DNA of 33,589 nucleotides, taken from positions 1 to 33,589 of the forward strand of contig JAPOKC010000029.1 in assembly GCA_029977845.1 (NCBI GenBank). Direction: 5' to 3'. Positions 8,673-15,839 of this stretch are shown piece by piece; the first letter of the stretch is position 1, and each line of letters begins with the position of its first letter. The stretch is from Mycobacteriaceae bacterium. Lineage in GTDB: Bacteria; Actinomycetota; Actinomycetes; Mycobacteriales; Mycobacteriaceae. The notes beneath the pieces are model-generated. The model worked only from the letters and a program-made list of their open reading frames with translations. It was not told the origin of the DNA and made no database searches. Made by a program: the position numbers and the translations under genes.

Positions 8673-9068
8673 GTGTTCGGTCATGACAACCGCGAACTGG
8701 CGGCCGTGTTCGCCGGCGGTGCCGTGGGAACGGCCGCACGCGCAGGTCTGGCGATGGTGACCGCACCGGTTCCCGGCCACTGGCCGTGGGCGACGTTCAT
8801 CGTGAACATCGTCGGTGCGTTCATCCTCGGCTTCGTCACCACCCGACTGCTGGAACGGCTTCCGCCTTCGGCCTACCGGCGCCCACTGCTGGGCACCGGA
8901 CTGTGTGGGGGCCTGACCACCTTCTCCACCATGCAGGTCGAGACGCTGCAGATGCTCGAGACCCATCACTACGGACTGGCGGCGGCCTACACGGTGATCA
9001 GCGTGACGGCCGGACTGCTCGCCGTCTACCTGGCGACGGCCGTGGTGCGGAAGGTCAGCGTGCTGTGA
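8673..9068 (+). CDS. crcB: Fluoride channel subunit CrcB/Fluc, first copy
   Basis: The 131-residue four-helix membrane protein exports fluoride. Family marks are GGAVGTAAR in the first helix, [13 protein letters not shown] with the conserved Asn in the second, and [12 protein letters not shown] in the third, where the phenylalanine and TTFST residues line the pore in known Fluc channels. GTG 8673 is leaderless, with GATACT six bases before it. Its stop overlaps the next start as GTGA, so the two crcB genes are translationally coupled. Actinobacterial genomes often carry two non-identical subunits that make an antiparallel heterodimer; two adjacent divergent copies suggest that here. Confidence 0.95.
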   Translation: MFGHDNRELAAVFAGGAVGTAARAGLAMVTAPVPGHWPWATFIVNIVGAFILGFVTTRLLERLPPSAYRRPLLGTGLCGGLTTFSTMQVETLQMLETHHYGLAAAYTVISVTAGLLAVYLATAVVRKVSVL

Positions 9069-9430
9069 CCGTCACACTCTGGCTTGGAGTCATGCTGATC
9101 GGCGGGATCGGCTCGGTGTCCCGGTTCGTGGTCGACCGGGCCGTCGCGCGGCGGGCGGTTCGCTCTTTCCCGTTCGGAACCCTGACGGTGAACATCACCG
9201 GTGCGGCGCTGCTCGGCTTCATCACCGGGTTGGCGCTCAACCATCACGCCGCCCTGCTGACCGGCACCGCTTTCGTCGGCGCCTACACGACGTTCTCCAC
9301 CTGGATGTTCGAAACCCAGCGTCTCGGCGAGGAACGCCAGATGGTGCCGGCCTTCGCCAACATCGCGGTCAGCGTCGCACTCGGCATCGCCGCGGCGGCG
9401 GCCGGTCAGGCGATCGCGGGTGCCCTGTGA
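9065..9430 (+). CDS. crcB: Fluoride channel subunit CrcB/Fluc, second copy
   Basis: The 121-residue protein starts at GTG 9065, overlapping the previous stop, and keeps [25 protein letters not shown] and [11 protein letters not shown]. Compared with the first copy it has the canonical GxxxR motif of helix 1 (GSVSR). Each subunit has four hydrophobic helices. It is the likely antiparallel partner of the first copy in one dual-pore channel. Its own stop again overlaps the next start as GTGA, coupling it to the DUF190 gene. Confidence 0.95.
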   Translation: MTVTLWLGVMLIGGIGSVSRFVVDRAVARRAVRSFPFGTLTVNITGAALLGFITGLALNHHAALLTGTAFVGAYTTFSTWMFETQRLGEERQMVPAFANIAVSVALGIAAAAAGQAIAGAL

Positions 9431-10476
9431 CGGACAAGCCTGTGAACGCGCTCAAGCTGACCGCCTACTTCGCCGAACGGCAGCGCAGCGGCGGCCGCTT
9501 CTTGGCCGAGGCGATGCTGGATCTGTTCGCACAGCGCAACGTCGCCGCGAGTGTGATGCTGCGCGGTATCGCCGGATTCGGTCATCAGCGCATCATCCGC
9601 ACCGATCAGTCCCTGACCTTGTCCGAGGACCCGTCGGTGGCCATCGCGGCGGTCGACGATCCGGATGTCATCGCCGGACTGGCCGGGGATGTCGCCGCGA
9701 TGACGGGCAGCGGACTGCTCACCCTCGAACGCACCCGCATGCTCGACGACGGCATGACACCGGCACCGATGCCCGGCGGCGCCGTCAAGCTGACCGTCTA
9801 CCTCGGGCGCAATCGCCGCCATGACGGTGTGCCCGCCTACAAGGCCCTGTGCGCGTTGCTGCACCGTCACGGCTTCGCGGCGGTGTCGGTCCTACTCGGC
9901 GTCGACGGCACCGCGCACGGACAGCGCCGGCGCGCGCACTTCTTCGGCCGCAATGTCGATGTGCCGCTGATGGTCATCGCGATCGGATCAGCGCAACAGG
10001 TGACGGCGGCCACCTCAGAACTCGCAGCGGTGATGGACCAGCCGATGGTGACGGTGGAACGGGTGCGGCTGGGCGGCCCACCCACCCTGCCGGACGCCGA
10101 CTCCCGCGGCCGACCGCTGTGGCAGAAGCTGATGGTGTTCACCTCCGAGGCCAGCCGCCACGACGGCCTACCCATCCACCGCGCGCTGGTGCGCCGACTC
10201 TGGGAGTCCGGCGCGTCCAGCGGTGTGACGGTGCTGCGCGGCATCTGGGGATTCCACGGAGACGCGGAACCGCACGGCGACAAGCTGATTCAGCTGGGCC
10301 GGCAGGTGCCGGTGGCAACCGTCATCGTCGACACCCCGAGCAACATAGCCCGCAGTTATCAGATCGCCGCAGCGCTCACCGGCCGGGACGGACTGATCAC
10401 CTGCGAGACGGTGCCGGCACTACTGGCGGTTCACGACGGCGACAGCCGCGGCGGCCTCGAACTGGCCGACACCTGA
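9427..10476 (+). CDS. Triple DUF190 (PII-like) fusion protein of the fluoride cassette
   Basis: The 349-residue soluble protein contains three tandem DUF190-type domains. They begin at about residue 9 (LKLTAYFAERQRSGG), 120 (VKLTVYLGRNRRHDG) and 234 (KLMVFTSEASRHDG). Each continues with a helix and a hydrophobic strand: VAASVMLRGIAGFG, FAAVSVLLGVDGTAHG and SSGVTVLRGIWGFHG. Each ends with a strand such as GLLTLERTRM or MVTVERVRL. DUF190 proteins are usually single domains of about 110 residues, often beside crcB, and share the PII-like fold. Because PII-like proteins assemble as trimers, the fusion could fold as a one-chain trimer; this is inference. GTG 9427 overlaps the crcB stop, so it is made with the channel and may sense or gate it. 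Confidence 0.88.
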   Translation: MTDKPVNALKLTAYFAERQRSGGRFLAEAMLDLFAQRNVAASVMLRGIAGFGHQRIIRTDQSLTLSEDPSVAIAAVDDPDVIAGLAGDVAAMTGSGLLTLERTRMLDDGMTPAPMPGGAVKLTVYLGRNRRHDGVPAYKALCALLHRHGFAAVSVLLGVDGTAHGQRRRAHFFGRNVDVPLMVIAIGSAQQVTAATSELAAVMDQPMVTVERVRLGGPPTLPDADSRGRPLWQKLMVFTSEASRHDGLPIHRALVRRLWESGASSGVTVLRGIWGFHGDAEPHGDKLIQLGRQVPVATVIVDTPSNIARSYQIAAALTGRDGLITCETVPALLAVHDGDSRGGLELADT

Positions 10477-10477
10477 C

Positions 10478-10810
10478 TCAGCTGTCGGCCAGCACCGTCA
10501 GCAGCACCACGGCGTCCTCTTCGGCATGCAGACCGTGACGCTGCCGCGGGATCACCAGATAATCGCCCGCGGCGCCGTGCCATTCGTCATCGGCGGTGTG
10601 CAGCCGCACCCGGCCGCGCAGCACCTGCAGGGTGGACTGTCCGGGACTGTCATGCTCGCCGAGGTCCTGGCCGCCGACCATGGCGATCAGCGTCTGTCGC
10701 AACAGGTGGTCGTGGCCGCCGTGGATCGTGTGGGCGGCCCGCCCGGCCTTGGCGGCGTGCGCGGCCGCGAGCTGTTCATCAGCCAGTGTGTTCAGCGATA
10801 GCGATTCCAT
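10478..10810 (-). CDS. Small single-domain cupin protein
   Basis: This 110-residue protein has the cupin beta-barrel pattern: GQDLGEHDSPGQSTLQVLRGRVRL (first conserved motif, with H and the strand-turn-strand) and GDYLVIPRQRHGLHAEEDAVVLLTV (second motif, with P and H). It lacks the full GxxxxxHxHxxxxE set, so metal binding is uncertain. ATG 10810 has GAGGGG just upstream, overlapping the stop of the membrane-protein gene nine bases away, so the two form an operon. The stop codon lies one base from that of the DUF190 gene on the other strand. Function is unknown; similar small cupins are often detoxification or stress proteins. Confidence 0.75.
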   Translation of the reverse strand: MESLSLNTLADEQLAAAHAAKAGRAAHTIHGGHDHLLRQTLIAMVGGQDLGEHDSPGQSTLQVLRGRVRLHTADDEWHGAAGDYLVIPRQRHGLHAEEDAVVLLTVLADS

Positions 10811-10819
10811 GATTTCCCC

Positions 10820-11251
10820 TCAGCCCAACAGCAGGACACCGGCGGTCACCAGTGCCACCACCTTGACGATCTCGAACCCGACGTAGACGAAATGGGCGTG
10901 CGAACGCCCCGACTCGGCCACCGCGGCATCGGCCAGCACCGCATCGGAGCGGCGGGTCAACCGCGGGCGCACGGCCAGCACCTGCGCGCTGAGCGCGACG
11001 GCGGCGACCACCACCGCGACCGCGGTCACAGCAGGCGCGTGACCGAGGAAGATCGCCGCGATCGCCACCGCGGCGAGCACGGCTTCGCAGGTGTTGAGTG
11101 CCCTGAACACCAGCCGGCCGATCCCCAAACCCAACTGGATGGTGATCCCGGGCGCGCGGAACTTCAACGGGGCCTCCAGGAAGGAGATCGCCAGCACCAT
11201 CCCCAGCCAGATGAACACCGCCGCCACCGCCAACGCGAGAAAACCGTTCAC
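10820..11251 (-). CDS. Conserved small integral membrane protein
   Basis: The 143-residue product has four hydrophobic segments: FLALAVAAVFIWLGMVLAIS, ALNTCEAVLAAVAIAAIFLG, VTAVAVVVAAVALSAQVLAV and a terminal VGFEIVKVVALVTAGVLLLG. A polar EAPLKFRAPGITIQLGLGIGRLVF segment after helix 1 looks conserved and functional. I chose GTG 11251 because CATGAT lies exactly six bases upstream on the minus strand (11258-11263), a leaderless start; a longer version from 11407 would add low-complexity sequence. It is followed by the cupin gene in the same operon. I do not recognise the family with certainty. Confidence 0.65.
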   Translation of the reverse strand: MNGFLALAVAAVFIWLGMVLAISFLEAPLKFRAPGITIQLGLGIGRLVFRALNTCEAVLAAVAIAAIFLGHAPAVTAVAVVVAAVALSAQVLAVRPRLTRRSDAVLADAAVAESGRSHAHFVYVGFEIVKVVALVTAGVLLLG

Positions 11252-11300
11252 AGTTCGATCATGCACCGATATGGGCCGTGCTAAACACGGCGGCGTGGGG

Positions 11301-11592
11301 ATGCATCCGTTCGGACGCCTGATCGCCGTCACCATCGTCGCGGTGACCAGCCTGCCGGGATGCGCGGGTAAACCCGTCGCGACACCGCAGGCCCCCTGAT
11401 CGGGCACGAGTACGACACCCTCCAGCCCCCCCGACCCAGAGCCCGCGGATGGCCAAGTGGATCGACCTCACGGCGGGCGACTGCCTGGCCGAACCCCCGC
11501 CCGCCGGCACCGAGTGCGATGCCGGCCTGACCGTCTACACCGGCCTGCCGGCCGTTAGCGGCCGCTATGCGGTCAGCTATCTGATCGACTAG
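11301..11592 (+). pseudogene. Decayed lipoprotein gene
   Basis: ATG 11301 opens a 32-codon frame with a textbook lipoprotein signal: a hydrophobic LIAVTIVAVTS, then the lipobox LPGC and GKPVATPQAP, ending at TGA 11397-11399. In another frame, ATG 11449 to TAG 11592 encodes KWIDLTAGDCLAEPPP and LTVYTGLPAVSGRYAVSYLID, which look like a secreted-domain fragment. The two pieces need a frameshift and a stop bypass to join, so this is best read as a lipoprotein pseudogene. Alternatively the first frame is a genuine mini-lipoprotein. Confidence 0.4.
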
Positions 11593-11741
11593 GACCCCCA
11601 GGGCAGGGCGTTGACCGTCTCGGCCAAGCAATAAAGTAAGCCAGCGAACTGCTTGAAGGAGTTGCTGGCAGAGGGTGTCAATTAGCAGATTCGCCGCCAA
11701 ACTGCTGAATTAGCAAATATCCGACTTTGCCCTGGAAAAAA
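11593..11741. other. AT-rich intergenic region with repeats
   Basis: No gene is seen. AATTAGCA occurs twice (11680-11687 and 11709-11716), and AACTGCT occurs twice (11647-11653 and 11700-11706). The block TGGCAG, GTGTCAAT, AGCAGATT at 11666-11691 echoes 4985-5008. The region lies directly upstream of the promoter of the candidate small RNA and could hold binding sites for its regulator. Confidence 0.35.
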
Positions 11742-11788
11742 ATTTCTTTGCTTCAGGGTTTGCCGAGCAAAGAAATCATGGGTAGTAT
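11742..11788 (+). promoter_or_regulatory. Sigma-70-type promoter with an 11-bp inverted repeat
   Basis: TTGCCG (11760-11765), a 17-base spacer and TAGTAT (11783-11788) form a good plus-strand promoter. A perfect inverted repeat, ATTTCTTTGCT at 11742-11752 and AGCAAAGAAAT at 11766-11776, brackets the -35 box with a 13-base gap. This is an operator-like arrangement for a dimeric repressor or activator. No plus-strand protein gene follows. Confidence 0.5.
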
Positions 11789-11794
11789 CTCAGT

Positions 11795-11895
11795 TGGATC
11801 TTAACTTGGTCGTAGGCAACGTTAAGGTCTGCTGGAAGCCTCAACGACTCCGGCCCCTCGCTTAAGGGGAGCCAGGGGCCGGAGTCGTTGACCCA
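11795..11895 (+). ncRNA. Candidate small regulatory RNA of about 100 nt
   Basis: A predicted transcript starts about seven bases after TAGTAT and runs into a 17-pair perfect hairpin, with no open reading frame between them and a minus-strand gene beyond. The 5' half (about 11795-11840) is unstructured enough to offer a pairing region. The promoter, inverted repeat and terminator together are the standard signature of an independent sRNA gene. It does not match a named mycobacterial sRNA that I can identify. Boundaries are inferred to within about five bases. Confidence 0.45.
11842..11890. terminator. Strong hairpin terminator, likely bidirectional
   Basis: CAACGACTCCGGCCCCT at 11842-11858 pairs perfectly with 11874-11890 (17 pairs) around a 15-base loop. 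It would end the candidate sRNA on the plus strand and the 11956-14397 gene on the minus strand. Neither side has a U-run, as is often the case in mycobacteria. Confidence 0.65.
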
Positions 11896-11955
11896 GACCC
11901 CCGATCGCGACGCTGACAGAGACGAGGGGTGTCCGCGTTGCCGGGGTTTTCTGCT

Positions 11956-14397
11956 TCAGCGGTTGCGCCGGCGGCGCAGGAAGACCAAGCCGAACAACAC
12001 CACCGAGGCCGATTCCGGGTCGTCGTTCACCTCGTAGCCGATGTCCTCGAGGATGCCCAGTTCGATCGGGCTCAGCGTCCTGACACCCAATCCGGAGTCG
12101 GCCATCGCGTTCATCAGCTGCATGTCCGAACCGGTGAACGTGTCGTCGTCGAGATGCGAGACCGAGCTGCCGGCCTCCCACGGTTTGGGCGTATAGAGCG
12201 GCACCGGTCCGCCGTAGGCCTCGACGGCGTTGGCTCCGTTGAAGAACAGTCCCCCGGCCCCGCCGGTGAGGTTGGTGTTGTAGGCGGTGTTGAACCGGTA
12301 GGTGCTCGGATTGACGACCTTCGCCCCGCCGGAGGTCACGATGAACCGGTCGAACTTGGTCCACGTGGTGCCGGTGTTCCAGCCCGCCTCATCGACATAA
12401 GGCAGGAAACCGTAGGCGTGCAACAGTTCGTGCATCATCGTCGACGTGAAGTCGTACTGGTCTTCATCCACGGAATCGCCGTAGGCCCAGGGGATTCCGA
12501 AGTTCACGTCGATCTCGCCGTCTGCGGCCGAACCATTGGTGTCCACGCCGGTGAGAATCTTGTTCTGCACCACGGTGTTGAAGAACCCCGAACCTGAGCT
12601 GGTCAGATCGCTACCCGTGGACGCCATCGTGTTCGAGTCCGGCGAGTTCGTCGCGGTGACGTCGAAGGTGATCGTCACCGGCTTGGTCACCACCAGGTAG
12701 GAGGACAGTGCGTCGGCCGACGCCTGCAACGCAGCCTTGGATTCCGGCGTCCAGTACTGCGAACCCTTGGTGTAGTTGAAGACGTAGGTGACCTTGGCCG
12801 TCGTCGGGTCTGTGGACGCCGCGGCCACCGTCACCCGAACGGGAACGTTGACCGTGCCGCCATAGCCGTCGGTGACCGTGACGGTGAAGGTGTCGGTACC
12901 GGCCACACTGCCGCGCGCACTGGTCGTCGGGGTGTAGGTGAACGCACCAGTACTGGCGTTGATGCTCACGGCGCCCTTGGCCGTGGTGGCCGGCGCGGTG
13001 TAGCTGAGCTTGTCCTTGTCAGCGTCGGTCGCGGTGATCGATCCGGCCACCACGCCGGTCGACGAGTTCGGAGTGCCGACAGTCGGAGTGCCGGCCACCG
13101 GGACGGCGTTCTTCGGGCTGATCGTGACCGTGACCGGAACGGCGACCTTGCCGCCATAGCCGTCGGTGACGGTCACCGTGAAGGTGTCGGTGGTCGCCGT
13201 GGACTTGGCGCCGGCCTTGGCGGCGTTGTGCCGGGCCGTGGCGGTCGGGGTGTAGGTGAACGCGCCGGTACTCGCGTTGACGGTCACCGTTCCCTTGGAC
13301 GTGGTGGTGCTGCCACTGTAGGTCAGAGTGTCCTTGTCGGCATCGCTGCCGGTGACCTTTCCGGTGACCACACCGGTCGAACTATTGGGATTGCCAACGG
13401 TTTTCGTCGTCGTCGGATTGGTGTTCTTCGGCGCGATCGTCACCGTGACGGCCTTGGTCGTCACCGCACCCTTGGCATCGATGACGCTCACCGTCACCGT
13501 GTCGGTGGTGGTCGCGGTGGTCGCGCCGGTCTTGGCGGCGTTGTGCCGGGCAGTGTTGGTCGGGGTGTAGGTGAAGACCCCGGCGGTGGTGATGGTCACC
13601 GTGCCCTTGGTTCCCGACGTCGTGGCCTTGTAGGTCAACGCGTCGCCGGCGGTGTCGCCGGCGGTGACCGTTCCGGTGACCGCTCCGGTGCTCGCACTCG
13701 GCGAACTGAGCTCCACGTTCGAGATCACCGGGGCCTTGTTGGACGAGACGGCGGCCGAGGGCACGACGCCCTCGCCGGTGGACACCACCGGAGACGCAAC
13801 GGCGCCGGGCTGGCCCTGGGTCTGGTCGCGGCGCGTCACCGCCAGAACGGCCCAGGACAGAGCCGACTCGACCGGGCCGCCGGGGCTGGTTCCCAGCAGG
13901 GGCGAGGGGACCGATTCAGCGACCCCGGAGGCCGGCGCGGTGTCCGCGTCGGCGTCTTGCGGGGCCGGAACCATGTCCGGCGCCTCGTCGGCGACCGAGT
14001 CGATCTCGTCGCTGGTCGTGCCCGGTGAGGTCGCGACGATCTGTGCGGCAGAGGGTTTCGGCCCGACGCGGACCGTGACGTCGTCGACGCCGGCGTTACG
14101 AAGGGCGGCCGGCTTGACGATCGGCGGGGCCGGCGATGCGGCCGGCGCGGTGGAGTTCTTGACCGCGACCGACGGTGCGGCCGCCGCGCGCCGGGCGGCA
14201 GGGACCGGGGCGCGACCGGAACGCGACCGGGGGCCCGCCGAGGGGGTCGAGGTCGACGGCGTGCCGGCATCGGCCGTGGAGGTGGTGGAGTCCGCGGGAG
14301 CCGCCCAGGCCGGCGCTGCACCGGCGAAGGCGGCAGCGCCGATGCCGAGCGCGACGGCCAGACCGCCGACACGCCCAACAAAGGCTGACGCTTGCAT
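11956..14397 (-). CDS. Secreted protein with cadherin-like repeats and zincin-like domain
   Basis: The 813-residue product begins with a signal peptide containing FVGRVGGLAVALGIG and ending at an AWA site. A disordered Ala/Ser/Pro region includes LSWAVLAVTRR, also seen in the PGRS protein at the left edge. Three tandem cadherin/VCBS-like repeats of about 95 residues follow, each with GxFTYTPT and DT[FV]TV[ST]V. The C-terminal third has MMHELLHAYGF (His656, Glu657, His660) and SHLDD..LMNAM, resembling a metzincin zinc site and Met-turn, but proline occupies the usual third-ligand position. It ends in SVVLFGLVFLRRRRNR, a short hydrophobic stretch plus arginines like a sorting tail. ATG 14397 is preferred over TTG 14436 because AAAGG lies upstream. 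A surface-attached protease or adhesin is likely. Confidence 0.85.
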   Translation of the reverse strand: MQASAFVGRVGGLAVALGIGAAAFAGAAPAWAAPADSTTSTADAGTPSTSTPSAGPRSRSGRAPVPAARRAAAAPSVAVKNSTAPAASPAPPIVKPAALRNAGVDDVTVRVGPKPSAAQIVATSPGTTSDEIDSVADEAPDMVPAPQDADADTAPASGVAESVPSPLLGTSPGGPVESALSWAVLAVTRRDQTQGQPGAVASPVVSTGEGVVPSAAVSSNKAPVISNVELSSPSASTGAVTGTVTAGDTAGDALTYKATTSGTKGTVTITTAGVFTYTPTNTARHNAAKTGATTATTTDTVTVSVIDAKGAVTTKAVTVTIAPKNTNPTTTKTVGNPNSSTGVVTGKVTGSDADKDTLTYSGSTTTSKGTVTVNASTGAFTYTPTATARHNAAKAGAKSTATTDTFTVTVTDGYGGKVAVPVTVTISPKNAVPVAGTPTVGTPNSSTGVVAGSITATDADKDKLSYTAPATTAKGAVSINASTGAFTYTPTTSARGSVAGTDTFTVTVTDGYGGTVNVPVRVTVAAASTDPTTAKVTYVFNYTKGSQYWTPESKAALQASADALSSYLVVTKPVTITFDVTATNSPDSNTMASTGSDLTSSGSGFFNTVVQNKILTGVDTNGSAADGEIDVNFGIPWAYGDSVDEDQYDFTSTMMHELLHAYGFLPYVDEAGWNTGTTWTKFDRFIVTSGGAKVVNPSTYRFNTAYNTNLTGGAGGLFFNGANAVEAYGGPVPLYTPKPWEAGSSVSHLDDDTFTGSDMQLMNAMADSGLGVRTLSPIELGILEDIGYEVNDDPESASVVLFGLVFLRRRRNR

Positions 14398-14455
14398 ACC
14401 CCGAGCACCTTTCGATGACGGCCGAGGCGATGACAAGCGACCCCGACCCGCGCTG

Positions 14456-14461
14456 ATTATC
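14456..14461 (-). promoter_or_regulatory. Putative -10 box of the cadherin/zincin gene
   Basis: The minus strand reads GATAAT here, preceded by TGA, about 60 bases before ATG 14397. The -35 region is weak (TTTTCC near 14479-14484). Confidence 0.4.
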
Positions 14462-14657
14462 TCACGATTTTCGCTCAGGGAAAACTCAGATAAGGGTGGA
14501 TTTCGCTCTCAGGGAATTTTGCCGGACCGATACCCCGCCCCCACCTGCCAAGGTCGGCGTTCTGGCCTCCTGCCTGCTCGTACCAATTGACGCCGGCGCT
14601 GGATTGCGCGATCGTCTGACGTATCCGACGATTTGCCCGGCAAACATTCGCTGAACC

Positions 14658-14673
14658 ATACCCCGTAGGGTAT
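14658..14673 (+). promoter_or_regulatory. CsoR/CstR-like operator palindrome
   Basis: ATACCCCGTAGGGTAT consists of ATACCC and GGGTAT around four bases, the half-site pattern known for CsoR-family repressors, particularly the persulfide sensor CstR. It overlaps TATTAT (14671-14676), a good -10 box, so binding would block transcription of the DUF2892 gene. No CsoR-family gene is in the window, so the regulator must act from elsewhere. Confidence 0.55.
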
Positions 14674-14708
14674 TATTGGCGATATCCCTGCAGGAGGAAG
14701 GCACCATC

Positions 14709-14909
14709 ATGAAGAAGAACATGGGCACTGTCGACCGCGGACTGCGGATCGCGCTCGCCGCCCTCGTCGTCGTTCTCTATCTGACCCATGTCATCACTGG
14801 CACCACCGCGATCGTTCTCGGTGTGATCGCGGCCGTCCTGCTGCTGACGAGCTTCATCGGGGTGTGCCCGGCGTACCTGCCGTTCGGCCTGTCGACCGTC
14901 AGGAAGTAG
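14709..14909 (+). CDS. Small DUF2892 membrane protein
   Basis: The 66-residue protein starts MKKNMGTVDRGLRIALAAL and has two hydrophobic helices, VVVLYLTHV and TAIVLGVIAAVLLLTSF, ending in IGVCPAYLPFGLST. The N-M-G-x-x-D-R-x-x-R start and G-x-C-P-x-Y-x-P-x-G end are marks of DUF2892, a domain also found fused to rhodaneses such as YgaP. ATG 14709 is chosen because AGGAGG (14692-14697) precedes it; an upstream in-frame ATG (14676) lies before that ribosome site. The CsoR/CstR-like operator and the conserved cysteine together suggest a role in sulfur or persulfide handling; this is inference. Confidence 0.85.
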   Translation: MKKNMGTVDRGLRIALAALVVVLYLTHVITGTTAIVLGVIAAVLLLTSFIGVCPAYLPFGLSTVRK

Positions 14910-14925
14910 CGGCCGCGCCGGGGAG

Positions 14926-15813
14926 TCAGTGCGCCGCGAAGAACTGCGCGGTGGCCTGCGCGCCGTCGACCGCATAGCTGGTCGGCCCGACGATCTCCTC
15001 CGGCAGCGCGAAGCGCCCGGCCGGCCAGGTGTGGCCGGCGCCGTCGATACGGACCAGAACCACCGCGGTGTTCCCGGCACAGCCGGTCGCGCTGAGGAAT
15101 TGCGCCGGCCCGCTGGACACATTGCCGATCAGCGGGCCCGGGCAGCTGTCGATACCGCGCCAGCGATCGACCATCGCGGGTGCCGAGACGATGTCGCTGG
15201 CACCGCCGCGGCCCACCATCGGTCCCCCACCGAAAGGAACCACCGGGTCGGCGGTTCCGGCGATCTGCATCACCGACACCGGACGTGACGGCGCGCATCC
15301 CACGCCCGAGCCGAGCGTTCCGGCCACCGGCGCGATCGCGGACACCAGGTCGGCGCGGTCGCAGGCCAGCCGGGTCACCATGAACCCCCCGGCCGACATG
15401 CCGGTGGCGAACACCCGGCCGGGGGGAACGCCGTATTCGCGGGAGAGCCTGTCGATCAGGGCGGCCAGGAAGCCGACGTCGTCGATACCCTGCCGGTCCG
15501 GAACCGACGCGCCGCGCCCGTCGGCCCAACTGGCGTCGATGCCGTCGGGATAGGCGACGACGAACCCGTAACCGTCGGCCACCCCGTTGTAACCGGTGAT
15601 GCCGGCCTGCTGCCCACCGTTCTGTCCGGCCCCGTGCAGATTGATCACCAGGCCCGTTGGCGGTCCTGGCGGGACGTGGACCAGGTAGGTGCGATCCAGG
15701 CCGCCGAAGTTCAGCACGCCCTGGATGTCGGCGTGACTCGGCGATGCGCCGAGGCCGCTCATCGCGCCCAGCAGCAGGAGCGCGGCGCCGAGGGCCATGC
15801 TGCGGGCGGTCAC
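14926..15813 (-). CDS. Secreted alpha/beta-hydrolase, LpqC/PHB-depolymerase-like esterase
   Basis: The 295-residue protein has a signal peptide ending SHAD and an alpha/beta-hydrolase fold. It carries an oxyanion-side INLHGAGQNG, the nucleophile elbow GMSAGG (Ser140), a VMQIAGTADPVVPF strand that supplies acid residues, and DGAGHTWPAG with His261. This matches the poly(3-hydroxybutyrate) depolymerase/feruloyl-esterase family; the M. tuberculosis member is LpqC, but this copy has no lipobox cysteine. GTG 15813 is six bases after CAGAAT (minus strand), so it may have its own leaderless promoter, although the CDF gene ends only 26 bases upstream and read-through is possible. Confidence 0.82.
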   Translation of the reverse strand: MTARSMALGAALLLLGAMSGLGASPSHADIQGVLNFGGLDRTYLVHVPPGPPTGLVINLHGAGQNGGQQAGITGYNGVADGYGFVVAYPDGIDASWADGRGASVPDRQGIDDVGFLAALIDRLSREYGVPPGRVFATGMSAGGFMVTRLACDRADLVSAIAPVAGTLGSGVGCAPSRPVSVMQIAGTADPVVPFGGGPMVGRGGASDIVSAPAMVDRWRGIDSCPGPLIGNVSSGPAQFLSATGCAGNTAVVLVRIDGAGHTWPAGRFALPEEIVGPTSYAVDGAQATAQFFAAH

Positions 15814-15839
15814 GGCGCCATTCTGCCCTCAGGCCGGCG

